From contig NZ_JAGIOH010000001.1 in NCBI RefSeq assembly GCF_017876625.1, positions 2,108,001 through 2,172,000 on the forward strand: 64,000 nucleotides of DNA. The letters run 5' to 3'. The notes under the pieces are model-generated. The model was not told the origin of the DNA and searched no databases. It saw only the letters and a program-made list of their open reading frames with translations. The translations under genes were made by a program, and so were the position numbers. Source of the DNA: Streptomyces syringium. Lineage in GTDB: Bacteria; Actinomycetota; Actinomycetes; Streptomycetales; Streptomycetaceae. Below, piece by piece: positions 54,552-62,457 of this stretch; the first letter of the stretch is position 1; every line of letters begins with the position of its first letter.

Positions 54552-54767
54552 GGAGACGAGCTCCTTTTCCTGGGGCCGCCTACCGCGCAGGCTCCGCGGG
54601 CTCGGCGGGACCCTCGCCGTCACCCCGAATGGATGAACAACCGCGCGAAGGTTCGAGGCCCGACCTTAGTGACCTTCCCGCAGTCCGTTCAAACTCTGCT
54701 GCGAAAAATTCCGGCCGTCGACGCATCTTTTACGAAGATGACACAGTAGGTGACGGCCGCCCCACGC

Positions 54768-56135
54768 TCAGGTACGCGCAAGTCGCTTGAGCAGCAAGGC
54801 CGATGCGACCGGCCGCGCGCCCGCCTTCGCGACCCCGTCGGCCACCTCCCGGTCCGTGGAGACCACGACCACCGGCCGGCCCGGCGGCTCGGCACGCACC
54901 AGCTGCCGGATCAGCTCGTCCGCCGTCACCCCGGCCTTGCTGAACAGCACCCGCACCCCGCGCGGCGGCGCGAGCAGCACCGGTGCGGCCAGCTCGGCGC
55001 CGTCGAAGACGCACGTCATCTCCGCGCCCGTCTGCGCGGCCAGCATCGCGAGCCCGCCCAGCAGCCGCAGCCGCTGCTTGTCCAGCGGCATCGTCGGATA
55101 GCCGGTCTTGGTGACGTTGTAGCCGTCGACCACCAAGTGGGCCTGCGGCAGCGCCAGCAGCTGGTCCAGCAGCGCCGGATCGGTCTCCGACAGCGCGCGG
55201 TTGGCGATGTCCTTGGGCGTCATCCGGCCCGGCTCCACCGCGTCCACCGTGTCCGCCGGGCGCACCGACGCGGGCGGCAGGGCCAGCTCGCGCCGCAGGC
55301 CCTGCGCCGCGTCCAGGACGGTGTCGAGCAGCAGCCGCAGCCGCATGTCCTCCACGCTGCGCCCCTCGCGCACCGCACGGCGGCTCGCCTCCAGCGCCGA
55401 CTCGGCCTCCGCCAGCCGCGCCTTGAGCCGCCGCGCCTCGCCCAAGGCAGCCGTCTTCTCGCCCGCGGCGGCCGCACGCACGGTCTCCAGCTCGGCCTGC
55501 GCCTTGCGCAGGGCCGCCTCGCCGCGCCGCACGTCGCTGACCGCGCTGCGCAGCTTGCGCTGCGCGGCCTCGGCCTCCTTGCGCACCGCGTCCAGCTCCG
55601 CGCGGGCCCGGTCGGACTCCGTACGGGCCTCGGCGCGCGCGGCGGCCAGCTCCTCGCGCAGCTGCCGCAATTCGCGCTGCGCCTCCTGGCCCGCCCGCTC
55701 GGCGCCGGCCCGCTGGGCCTCCTCGCCGGCCGCGGTGACCAGCTTGACCCAGCCGAGCGGCCGCAGCACATAGGCCATGGCCGCCACGTCCTCCGGGTCG
55801 GCGGCGGCCGGCGGGGACCCGGCGTCCAGCGCCTCGGCCAGCTCGGACCCGCCCTCGCGCAGCCGGGCGGAGATGCGCTGCCGGAAGACGGCGTCGTTCT
55901 CCACCGCGGCGGCCATGGCGTTGCCCGCGAACTTGGCCCGCCGGCTCGGCGTGAACCGGGCGTACTGCCGTAGCTGAGGAGGCAGTTCGGCGACCGTCAG
56001 CCCGCCGAACGCCTCCGCGACGAGCCCGACGACCCGTCGCCTGATCCCCTCGGGCAGCGGACGGTCGAGCACCTCGGCAACACCGTCGGCCCCGCCGGCG
56101 TCACCGGCCGCCTCGCCGCCTGTGTGCTCCACCAC
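54768..56135 (-). CDS. YacP-like NYN-domain ribonuclease with coiled coil
   Basis: 455 aa. An N-terminal helical region (about 1-135) is followed by a ~110-residue coiled coil rich in Ala/Arg/Glu (about 145-255), then a C-terminal PIN-like NYN domain. Its acidic metal-site residues lie in AHLVVDGYNVTKTGYP, TCVFDGAEL and VVVSTDREVADGV. YacP homologues (Rae1) are ribosome-associated RNases in Firmicutes; the long coiled coil is an actinobacterial addition. It lies 19 bp after a small Cys4 gene, probably in one transcript with it. Confidence 0.87.
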   Translation of the reverse strand: MVEHTGGEAAGDAGGADGVAEVLDRPLPEGIRRRVVGLVAEAFGGLTVAELPPQLRQYARFTPSRRAKFAGNAMAAAVENDAVFRQRISARLREGGSELAEALDAGSPPAAADPEDVAAMAYVLRPLGWVKLVTAAGEEAQRAGAERAGQEAQRELRQLREELAAARAEARTESDRARAELDAVRKEAEAAQRKLRSAVSDVRRGEAALRKAQAELETVRAAAAGEKTAALGEARRLKARLAEAESALEASRRAVREGRSVEDMRLRLLLDTVLDAAQGLRRELALPPASVRPADTVDAVEPGRMTPKDIANRALSETDPALLDQLLALPQAHLVVDGYNVTKTGYPTMPLDKQRLRLLGGLAMLAAQTGAEMTCVFDGAELAAPVLLAPPRGVRVLFSKAGVTADELIRQLVRAEPPGRPVVVVSTDREVADGVAKAGARPVASALLLKRLART

Positions 56136-56154
56136 CGTTCAACGCTCCCGTTCT

Positions 56155-56394
56155 TCAGGCGCCCGCGCCCGGCCGGTCCACCAGCTCGATCTGGTCGACC
56201 GCGTTGCACCAACGGCAACGCACGGACTCGATGGTCTCACTGACCACCTCGCGCTCCTCCACGTTCGGCTCTCCCGCCAGGTCGAGGTGGACGTACTCGA
56301 CGGCCCTGGTCGAACGGGTCACGTCGAACCGGGTGAGATTGCCGCACAGCGTGCAGCGCCACCGGGTCTCGGCTGTCGGCTGGGGAACACCCAT
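56155..56394 (-). CDS. small Cys4 zinc-ribbon-like protein
   Basis: 79 aa. Two CxxC pairs, WRCTLCGNLTRFDV and VRCRWCNAVDQIEL, frame an acidic middle part, consistent with a zinc ribbon. No homologue of known function is recognised. The ATG at 56394 (MGVPQPTAETRW) was chosen; longer upstream frames are Arg/Gly-rich. It is upstream of the NYN RNase gene, so an RNA or ribosome-related role is possible (inference from context only). Confidence 0.78.
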   Translation of the reverse strand: MGVPQPTAETRWRCTLCGNLTRFDVTRSTRAVEYVHLDLAGEPNVEEREVVSETIESVRCRWCNAVDQIELVDRPGAGA

Positions 56395-56548
56395 CGTGTC
56401 GTCCGTCCTCGTCGTCTGCTGCCGCGGCCCCCGGGCGGGCCGCGTCGTCGAACCGCGGGAGTGTCTTCCCCGTAACCCTACGGCCTGCCGGTCTCGCGAC
56501 GCGGTGCGCAGGCCCGCGCGGACGGCCCGGCGAGGCACTCTGGGCAGG

Positions 56549-56565
56549 TTGCGCACGGTACGCAA
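56549..56565. promoter_or_regulatory. inverted repeat TTGCG-N7-CGCAA in the rhomboid promoter
   Basis: TTGCGCACGGTACGCAA lies 11 bp before the rhomboid ATG and overlaps the expected -10 region (TACGCA). It could be an operator; the regulator is unknown. Confidence 0.4.
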
Positions 56566-56575
56566 TGATCTGACC

Positions 56576-57373
56576 ATGATCGGAAAGGTAGTACGTCTCG
56601 GAAAGGCGGCATTCCCCGGCCCCCGTGACGGTGCCCGTGCGACCCGCGTGCCGACCCCCGTGATGACCTACACCCTCCTCGGCATCTGCTGCGTCGTCTT
56701 CCTCCTCGGCCCCGCCTCGGGCTTCAACGCCTCCTATGGCACCGGCGCCGAGCTGATCGCCGCGCAGACCACCTACTTCGGGCGCTGGGGCGTGGTGCCC
56801 GAGGAGCTGTGGCTCGGCCCGACCTCGGAGCTGTGCACGCCGTTCACCGCCCTCTTCGTGCACGGCAACTGGCTGCACCTGCTGGGGAACATGCTCTTCC
56901 TCTACGTCTTCGGCGCGATGACGGAGGAACGACTGGGCCGGATCCCCTTCGTCCTCTTCTATCTCGCCACGGGCTATCTGGCGCTGCTCGGCTACGCGGC
57001 CGTGCACGCCCACTCCGCCCAGACGCTCGTCGGCGCGTCCGGGGCGATCTCCGGGGTGCTCGGTGCGTTCCTCTATCTCTTCCCCAAGGCCCGTGTCACC
57101 AGCCTCTTCCCGTTCCTCTTCTTTCTGCCCCTGCGGTTTCCGGCGTGGGCAGTGCTGCTCTTCTGGTTCGCGCTGCAATGGCTCGCCGCGCGCACGGCGG
57201 GCGACCGCCCCGGAGTGGCCTACCTGGCCCACGTGATGGGCTTCTGCCTCGGCTTCGTCTGCGCGTGGGCCCGCTGCGGACCTGCGGATAGAGTGAAGGC
57301 CGCAGCCAGGTCCCGCGAGGAGTCGCCCGCTCCCGGGGGCGACCCCGGGACCCCCGATAGGAGCCAGCCGTGA
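56576..57373 (+). CDS. rhomboid-family intramembrane serine protease
   Basis: 265 aa with six to seven membrane helices. HGNWLHLLGNMLFLYVFG carries the conserved His and Asn of helix 2, GASGAISGVLGAFLYL the catalytic GxSG serine, and AHVMGFCLGF the catalytic His, so the dyad is complete. The ATG at 56576 is taken because homology starts after it. Rhomboids cleave membrane proteins within the bilayer; the substrate is not known. Its stop overlaps the following GTG (GTGA), a fixed pairing with an Lrp-type ligand domain. Confidence 0.92.
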   Translation: MIGKVVRLGKAAFPGPRDGARATRVPTPVMTYTLLGICCVVFLLGPASGFNASYGTGAELIAAQTTYFGRWGVVPEELWLGPTSELCTPFTALFVHGNWLHLLGNMLFLYVFGAMTEERLGRIPFVLFYLATGYLALLGYAAVHAHSAQTLVGASGAISGVLGAFLYLFPKARVTSLFPFLFFLPLRFPAWAVLLFWFALQWLAARTAGDRPGVAYLAHVMGFCLGFVCAWARCGPADRVKAAARSREESPAPGGDPGTPDRSQP

Positions 57374-57651
57374 TCACTTCGATCGTGCTCATCAAGACCG
57401 ACGTGGACCGGATCCCCGAGATCGCCGAGAAGATCGCCGCGTTGGAGGGCGTCAGCGAGGTCTATTCGGTCACCGGCGCGCACGACCTGATCGCCATGGT
57501 GCGGGTGGCCCGGCACGACGACCTCGCGGACGTCATCCCCGGCCGCATCAGCAAGGTCCCGGGCGTGGCCTCCACGGAGACGCACATCGCGTTCCGCACG
57601 TACTCCAGCCACGACCTGGAAGCGGCCTTCGCGATCGGCCTCGACTCGTAG
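57370..57651 (+). CDS. stand-alone Lrp/AsnC ligand-binding (RAM) domain protein
   Basis: 93 aa. It consists only of the AsnC effector-binding fold: ITSIVLIKTDVDRIPEIAEK, GVSEVYSVTGAHDLIAMVRV and STETHIAFRTYSSHD. It lacks the N-terminal helix-turn-helix, so it cannot bind DNA by itself in the usual way. Such proteins form oligomers that bind amino acids. Its GTG overlaps the rhomboid stop by 4 bp. It may modulate another Lrp protein or the neighbouring protease; neither is shown. Confidence 0.9.
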   Translation: MITSIVLIKTDVDRIPEIAEKIAALEGVSEVYSVTGAHDLIAMVRVARHDDLADVIPGRISKVPGVASTETHIAFRTYSSHDLEAAFAIGLDS

Positions 57652-57658
57652 TTCGTTT

Positions 57659-57707
57659 GTCCTCAATCGCCGGACAGGCTGAATGAGCCCGTCCGGCGAT
57701 TGAGGAC
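57659..57707. terminator. long hairpin terminator, CAATCGCCGGAC repeat family
   Basis: Arms of 22 nt beginning GTCCTCAATCGCCGGAC and ending GTCCGGCGATTGAGGAC pair with one mismatch around GAATG. It separates the rhomboid operon from the convergent aminotransferase gene. Confidence 0.85.
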
Positions 57708-57730
57708 CGGGGCCCGGGGCGGAGCCCCGG

Positions 57731-59128
57731 TTACGCGGGAACGCAGCGCCCACCCTCCGTCCGGTAGGACCACCGCGCACCGTCCCGGACCAGTTCCCCC
57801 ACCGCCGTCACGAAGCGCTCGACATGCTCGTCCGGCGTGCCCGCGCCGAAGCTGACGCGGAGGGCGTTGAGCTGCGGGCCCTCACCCGCGGCGCCGTCCG
57901 GCGCACCGCACTCCCCCGCCTCGCGGGAGTCGTCCCCCAGCAGCGTCCGCACCAGCGGGTGCGCGCAGAAGAGCCCGTCGCGGACCCCGATCCCGTACTC
58001 CGCGGAGAGCGCCGCGGCGAAGTGCGAGCTGTTCCAGCCCTCCACGACGAAGGAGATGACCCCCACGCGCGGGGCGTCGTCGCCGAACAGCGAGAGCACC
58101 TTGACCCCGGGCACCTCCGCGAGGCCCGCCCGTACCGTCTCGACGAGCCGCTGCTCGCGCGCGACGAGCCGCTCGAAACCGGCCTCCGTGAGCGCCTTGC
58201 AGGCCGCAGCGATGGCGTACACCCCGATGACGTTGGGCGAGCCCGCCTCGTGCCGGGCCGCGGTGTCGTGCCACTCGACGTCCACCCCGCCCCCGTCGCG
58301 CCGCGCGACCTTGCGGCTCGCTCCGCCGCCCGCCAGATACGGCTCGCCGGCCTGGAGCCAGTCCGCGCGCCCGGCCAGTACACCGGCGCCGAAGGGCGCG
58401 TACAGCTTGTGCCCGGAGAAGGCGACCCAGTCGACGTCCAGCTCCGCGACGTCCACCGGGTGGTGCGGGGCCAGCTGCGCGGCGTCCAGCACGATCCGGG
58501 CGCCGTGCGCGTGCGCGGCGGCGGCCAGCTCCCGCACGGGCCACAGCTCACCCGTCACATTGGACGCACCGGTCACACAGACCAGGGCCGGACCGTACGG
58601 CTCGCGTGCGGCGAGGGCCTCCTCCAGCGTCCGGACCGCCTGGCCCGGGGTGCGCGGCGCGTCGAGATAGGTGACGTCGACGTCCTCACGCCGCTCCCAC
58701 GGCAGCAGCGAGGCGTGGTGCTCGGTCTCGAAGACGAAGACCCGGGTGCCGGCCGGAACGACGGCCGCGAGCAGGTTCAGCGAGTCGGTGGTGGAGCGGG
58801 TGAAGACGACCTGGTCGGTGGGGCGGCAGCCGAGGAAGGCAGCCACGTCCGCCCGGCTGCTCTCGAACAGGTCGGTCGACAGCTGCGAGAGGTAACCGGC
58901 CCCGCGGTGCACGCTCCCGTAGTAGGGCGCGTACGCGGCGACGTCGTCCCACACCCGCCGCAGCGCCGGGGCGCTGGCCGCGTAGTCGAGCGCCGCGTAC
59001 GGCACCTCGCCCCCGGTGACGAGCGGCACCCGCACGTCGTGGCCGAGGACCGGCAGGGGCGCGTCGGCGGGGGCCTCGATGGTGGCGGTGTCGGTGGCGG
59101 CCGTGGCGGCAACAGGGCATGCGGACAT
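57731..59128 (-). CDS. class V PLP-dependent aminotransferase (cysteine-desulfurase-like)
   Basis: 465 aa. Fold type I PLP enzyme: VFTRSTTDSLNLLAA, ETEHHASLLPWERR (His stacking on PLP), VTGASNVTGELWPV, VLDAAQLAPHHPVD and the Schiff-base Lys in AFSGHKLYAPFGAG. A Cys is present in DGLFCAHPLVRTLLG, near where SufS carries its catalytic Cys. Either a cysteine desulfurase or a related lyase/epimerase. GCAGGAG precedes the ATG. A SAM-IV riboswitch in the leader ties it to sulfur amino-acid metabolism. No Fe-S scaffold gene is adjacent. Confidence 0.88.
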   Translation of the reverse strand: MSACPVAATAATDTATIEAPADAPLPVLGHDVRVPLVTGGEVPYAALDYAASAPALRRVWDDVAAYAPYYGSVHRGAGYLSQLSTDLFESSRADVAAFLGCRPTDQVVFTRSTTDSLNLLAAVVPAGTRVFVFETEHHASLLPWERREDVDVTYLDAPRTPGQAVRTLEEALAAREPYGPALVCVTGASNVTGELWPVRELAAAAHAHGARIVLDAAQLAPHHPVDVAELDVDWVAFSGHKLYAPFGAGVLAGRADWLQAGEPYLAGGGASRKVARRDGGGVDVEWHDTAARHEAGSPNVIGVYAIAAACKALTEAGFERLVAREQRLVETVRAGLAEVPGVKVLSLFGDDAPRVGVISFVVEGWNSSHFAAALSAEYGIGVRDGLFCAHPLVRTLLGDDSREAGECGAPDGAAGEGPQLNALRVSFGAGTPDEHVERFVTAVGELVRDGARWSYRTEGGRCVPA

Positions 59129-59209
59129 GGCGAATTCTCCTGCAGACAGGGGGGATTGCGGATACGCACACGGGAAGGCGTCACCGGCGTGCGGGAAACC
59201 GAACTCCAG

Positions 59210-59227
59210 CGCGCGCCAAGGCGCGCG
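59210..59227 (-). terminator. hairpin in the leader between riboswitch and aminotransferase gene
   Basis: CGCGCGCC-AA-GGCGCGCG, an 8-bp GC stem between the SAM-IV aptamer and the start codon. It may be part of the expression platform. Confidence 0.4.
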
Positions 59228-59298
59228 GAGTTCACGGGAAACGGGCCGTAGGCCCTATCGCATTCGCTGCATCACGGAAGAAGCTCCCTCGACGACCA

Positions 59299-59318
59299 GG
59301 ATCCCTGGCGAGGGATCC
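59299..59318 (-). terminator. hairpin directly after the SAM-IV aptamer
   Basis: GGATCCCT-GGCG-AGGGATCC, an 8-bp stem that shares its first bases with the aptamer 3' end, as expected for a switchable terminator or anti-element. This role is inferred. Confidence 0.5.
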
Positions 59319-59434
59319 GCGCTTGCCGCAGACCTCTTGTCTGCGACCCGGTCATCACCCGGGGCACCCCGCCACGGAAGGAGGGTTGCCGGACAGCGGG
59401 CCGGGGCCTATGTCGCTGTCACTCGTGACCTGGC
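59316..59434 (-). promoter_or_regulatory. SAM-IV riboswitch
   Basis: Read on the minus strand: GGTCACGAGTGACAGC, then CCCCGG, GCTGTCCGGCAACCCTCC, GTGGCGGGGTGCCCCGGGTG, TGATGACC closing P1, then GCAGAC-AAGAG-GTCTGC and GGCAAGCGCGG. This order of conserved blocks is that of the actinobacterial SAM-IV class, distinct from SAM-I by its 3' pseudoknot part. It precedes the class-V aminotransferase gene by ~190 nt and should lower its expression when SAM is abundant. Confidence 0.9.
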
Positions 59435-59492
59435 GAAGAGTATGGCACAGCCGATCTTCGCGCGGTATGGGCGTCCGGATGGCGGAACCTGC

Positions 59493-59528
59493 GGGCTGGT
59501 TGTGGCCGAGCTCGGCCACAACCAGCCC
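59493..59528. terminator. trpD terminator hairpin
   Basis: GGGCTGGTTGTGGCCGAG and CTCGGCCACAACCAGCCC form an uninterrupted 18-bp palindrome, ~85 bp downstream of the trpD stop codon and upstream of the SAM-IV leader. Confidence 0.8.
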
Positions 59529-59590
59529 GTCCGGCGATTGAGGACGCGCCCGCAGGGCGCCCGTCGCCGCAGGCGGCAAGACGGCCCACC
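59527..59590. repeat. dispersed intergenic repeat, copy B
   Basis: CGTCCGGCGATTGAGGACGC, GCCCGCAGGGCGC and CGCCGCAGGCGGCAAGACGG in the same order as at 40839-40900, here fused to the trpD terminator. Confidence 0.8.
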
Positions 59591-59613
59591 GCCGACGACG
59601 CGCGCCGGCCAGG

Positions 59614-60678
59614 CTAACCGTTGCTGGCCAGGACCCACCGCTCCAGCGCCCGCTTCGCCGCGCCCGAGTCGATCGACTCCGCCGCCTTCGCGAGGCCCGC
59701 CGTGATCTGCTCGGCCAGCGGGGCGCCGGTCGGCTCCAGGGCAACCAGCGCCGCCGCCGAGTTGAGCAGCACCGCGTCCCGTACGGGGCCGGTCTCGCCG
59801 TCCAGCAGCCGCCGGGCGACATCGGCGTTGTACGAGGCGTCCGCGCCCCGCAGTGCCTCCACGGGCACCAGGTCGATCCCCACGTCCCGCGGGTCGAAGG
59901 CCTCGCGGCGCACCTCGCCGCCCCCGACGATCCACACCTGGGAGGTCGCGGTGGTGGTCAGCTCGTCCAGCCCGTCGTCGCCGCGGAAGACGAGCGCGGA
60001 GGCGCCGCGCTCGGCGAGGACGCCGGCCAGGATGGGCGCCATCCGGGCGTCGGCGACGCCGGTCGCCTGGGCCTTGACCCGCGCGGGGTTGGTCAGCGGG
60101 CCGAGCACGTTGAACGTGGTGCGGATGCCCAACTCGCGGCGGGCGGGCGCCACATGGCGCAGGGCGGGGTGGAACTTCACCGCGAAGCAGAAGGTGATGC
60201 CGGCTTCCTCGGCCACCTCCACCACCCGGCGCGGGGTGAGGTCCAGATTGACGCCCAGCTTCTCCAGCACGTCCGAGGCGCCGCTCGCGGAGGAGGCGGC
60301 GCGGTTGCCGTGCTTGACGACCTTCGCGCCGGTGCCGGCCACGACGATCGCGGACATGGTGGAGATGTTGACGGTCTTGGCGCCGTCGCCGCCCGTGCCG
60401 ACGATGTCCACGCTCGGGCCGGGCACCTCGATGAGGTTGGCGTGCGCGTACATGGTCCGTACGAGACCGGAGATCTCGGCGACCGTCTCGCCCTTGGCGC
60501 GCAGCGCCACCGCGAAGCCCGCGATCTGGGCGTCGGTCGCCTCACCGCGCATGATCCGGTCCATGGCCCAGGCGGTGTCGTCCGCGCTCAGGTCCACACC
60601 GGCGAGGAGGGCGTCGAGCACACCCGGCCAGGTGCGGGCCGTCGCGCTGTCGCCGCCTGCCGGGGTCACAACGTTCAT
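59614..60678 (-). CDS. trpD: TrpD, anthranilate phosphoribosyltransferase
   Basis: 354 aa. Second step of tryptophan synthesis, anthranilate plus PRPP. The PRPP loop [69 protein letters not shown] and [11 protein letters not shown] are all intact. It lies alone, ~24 kb from trpEG and next to qcr, as trpD does in mycobacteria. No attenuator or Trp-rich leader is seen upstream. Confidence 0.95.
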   Translation of the reverse strand: MNVVTPAGGDSATARTWPGVLDALLAGVDLSADDTAWAMDRIMRGEATDAQIAGFAVALRAKGETVAEISGLVRTMYAHANLIEVPGPSVDIVGTGGDGAKTVNISTMSAIVVAGTGAKVVKHGNRAASSASGASDVLEKLGVNLDLTPRRVVEVAEEAGITFCFAVKFHPALRHVAPARRELGIRTTFNVLGPLTNPARVKAQATGVADARMAPILAGVLAERGASALVFRGDDGLDELTTTATSQVWIVGGGEVRREAFDPRDVGIDLVPVEALRGADASYNADVARRLLDGETGPVRDAVLLNSAAALVALEPTGAPLAEQITAGLAKAAESIDSGAAKRALERWVLASNG

Positions 60679-60763
60679 GGTCCACGCTCCTGGTGGTCGA
60701 ATCCGTGATGCCGCGGTGTTCGCGGTGTTCGCGGGTCCAGCCTATCCAGGAGCGGGGACGGCG

Positions 60764-60796
60764 AAGAGCCCCGTCCAGCGCATGGACGGGGCTCTT
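60764..60796 (-). terminator. qcr operon terminator
   Basis: AAGAGCCCCGTCC pairs with GGACGGGGCTCTT (13 bp) around AGCGCAT, 32 bp past the qcrB stop codon. Confidence 0.85.
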
Positions 60797-60828
60797 GCCG
60801 TGGCGATCAGTGATCGGTCGGACGGGGA

Positions 60829-62457
60829 TCAGTGGTGGCCGTGGCCGCTGGTGATCTCCTGGTACTCCTCCGCGGTGGCCTTGGGGATGTGCGTCCCCTC
60901 GCCGTAGAAGCCCTTCGAGAGCTTCACGCGGAGCTTCTCCGTGGCGCTCAGCTTGCGCTTCACGCCGTTCTCGTCGACCTCGGGGCCGAGCTCGAGCGGC
61001 TTGGGCTGCTCGTGCGCGGTGAGGGTGTGCAGGGCCTCCTGCGACAGCGGCTCGTGGACCTCGACGAACTCACCGTGCGGCAGGCGCTTGATGATGCCGG
61101 ACTCGCGTCCGTGCAGCACCTTGTCCCGGTCGCGGCGCTGGAGACCCATGCAGATCCGGCGCGTGGCGATGAAGGTCAGTACCGGCACCACGAAGAAGCC
61201 GACCCGGACGAACCAGGTGATGGCGTTGATCGAGAGGTGGAAGTGGGTGGCCCACAGGTCGTTTCCACCACCGATCAGCAGCACGAAGTACACGCTGATC
61301 CAGGCGGCACCGAACGCGGTGCGCGTCGGGGCGTTGCGCGGGCGGTCCAGCAGGTGGTGCTCCCGCTTGTCGCCGGTCACCCAGGACTCGATGAACGGGT
61401 AGACCGCGATGGCCAGGAGGACCAGCGGGAAGATCACCAGCGGGATGAAGACGCCCAGGACCAGGGTGTGGCCCCAGAGGTTGATCTCCCAGCCCGGCAT
61501 GACACGGATCAGGCCCTCGGAGAAGCCCATGTACCAGTCGGGCTGCGCGCCGGTGGACACCTGGTCCGGCCGGTACGGGCCGATCGCCCAGATCGGGTTG
61601 ATCGTCGCGATCGCGGAGACCGCCGCGATCACACCGAAGACCAGGAAGAAGAAGCCTCCGGCCTTGGCCATGTAGACCGGCAGCAGCGGCATGCCGACCA
61701 CGTTCTTGTTCGTCCGGCCGGGGCCGGGGAACTGGGTGTGCTTGTGGAAGAACACCAGGATCAGGTGCGCCACCAGCAGACCGAGCATGATGCCCGGCAG
61801 CAGCAGAACGTGGATGGAGAAGAACCGCGGCACGAAGTCCGAGCCGGGGAACTCGCCGCCGAACAGGAAGAACGAGATGTACGTACCGACGATCGGCACG
61901 GACAGGATCGCGCCCTCCATGAAGCGGACGCCGGTGCCCGAGAGCAGGTCGTCCGGCAGGGAGTAGCCGGTGAAGCCGGTGAACATGCCCAGCACGAACA
62001 GCAGGAAGCCGAACAGCCAGTTGACCTCACGCGGCTTGCGGAAGGCACCCGTGAAGAAGACGCGCATCATGTGCACGAACATCGCCGCGAGGAAGATCAG
62101 CGCACCCCAGTGGTGGATCTGCCGGATCAGCAGACCGCCACGGACGTCGAAGCTGATGTTGAGCGTCGACTGGAACGCCTCCGACATCCGCATGCCCTGC
62201 ATGGGGACGTACGAGCCGTGGTAGACGACCTCGTTCATGCTCGGGTGGAAGAACAGCGTCAGATACACACCCGTGAGGATGATGATGATGAAGCTGTAGA
62301 GCGCGACCTCACCCAGCATGAAGGACCAGTGGTCCGGGAAGATCTTGCGCATGTTGGCCTTGGCCAGGCCGTAGATGCCCAGTCGGCCGTCCGCCCAGTC
62401 GGCCATCCGCTCACCGGCGGGCGCCTTGCGCTGGTTGTCAGCTGTTGAAGTACTCAT
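60829..62457 (-). CDS. qcrB: QcrB, cytochrome b subunit of the bc1 complex
   Basis: 542 aa, about eight to nine membrane helices. It carries the two b haems and the quinol sites of actinobacterial complex III, which forms a supercomplex with the aa3 oxidase. Haem His pairs: IHHWGALIFLAAMFVHMMR and the later helix SIHVLLLPGIMLGLLVAHLI, whose spacing is 14 intervening residues, as in b6. The Qo motif is PDWY (AQPDWYMGFSEGL). A ~100-residue charged C-terminal extension is typical of Actinobacteria. Its ATG overlaps the qcrA stop by 4 bp. Confidence 0.96.
   Translation of the reverse strand: MSTSTADNQRKAPAGERMADWADGRLGIYGLAKANMRKIFPDHWSFMLGEVALYSFIIIILTGVYLTLFFHPSMNEVVYHGSYVPMQGMRMSEAFQSTLNISFDVRGGLLIRQIHHWGALIFLAAMFVHMMRVFFTGAFRKPREVNWLFGFLLFVLGMFTGFTGYSLPDDLLSGTGVRFMEGAILSVPIVGTYISFFLFGGEFPGSDFVPRFFSIHVLLLPGIMLGLLVAHLILVFFHKHTQFPGPGRTNKNVVGMPLLPVYMAKAGGFFFLVFGVIAAVSAIATINPIWAIGPYRPDQVSTGAQPDWYMGFSEGLIRVMPGWEINLWGHTLVLGVFIPLVIFPLVLLAIAVYPFIESWVTGDKREHHLLDRPRNAPTRTAFGAAWISVYFVLLIGGGNDLWATHFHLSINAITWFVRVGFFVVPVLTFIATRRICMGLQRRDRDKVLHGRESGIIKRLPHGEFVEVHEPLSQEALHTLTAHEQPKPLELGPEVDENGVKRKLSATEKLRVKLSKGFYGEGTHIPKATAEEYQEITSGHGHH

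Noticed and set aside
54552..54767. Possible ydaO (c-di-AMP) riboswitch before NlpC/P60 copy 2
   Set aside because: The leader has GGGGTGACGG and GCGCGGTAGGCGG, reminiscent of ydaO pieces, and such hydrolases can carry it. The conserved 5' half and the GACAGCTAACC-type segment are absent, so I do not call it; a covariance search would decide.
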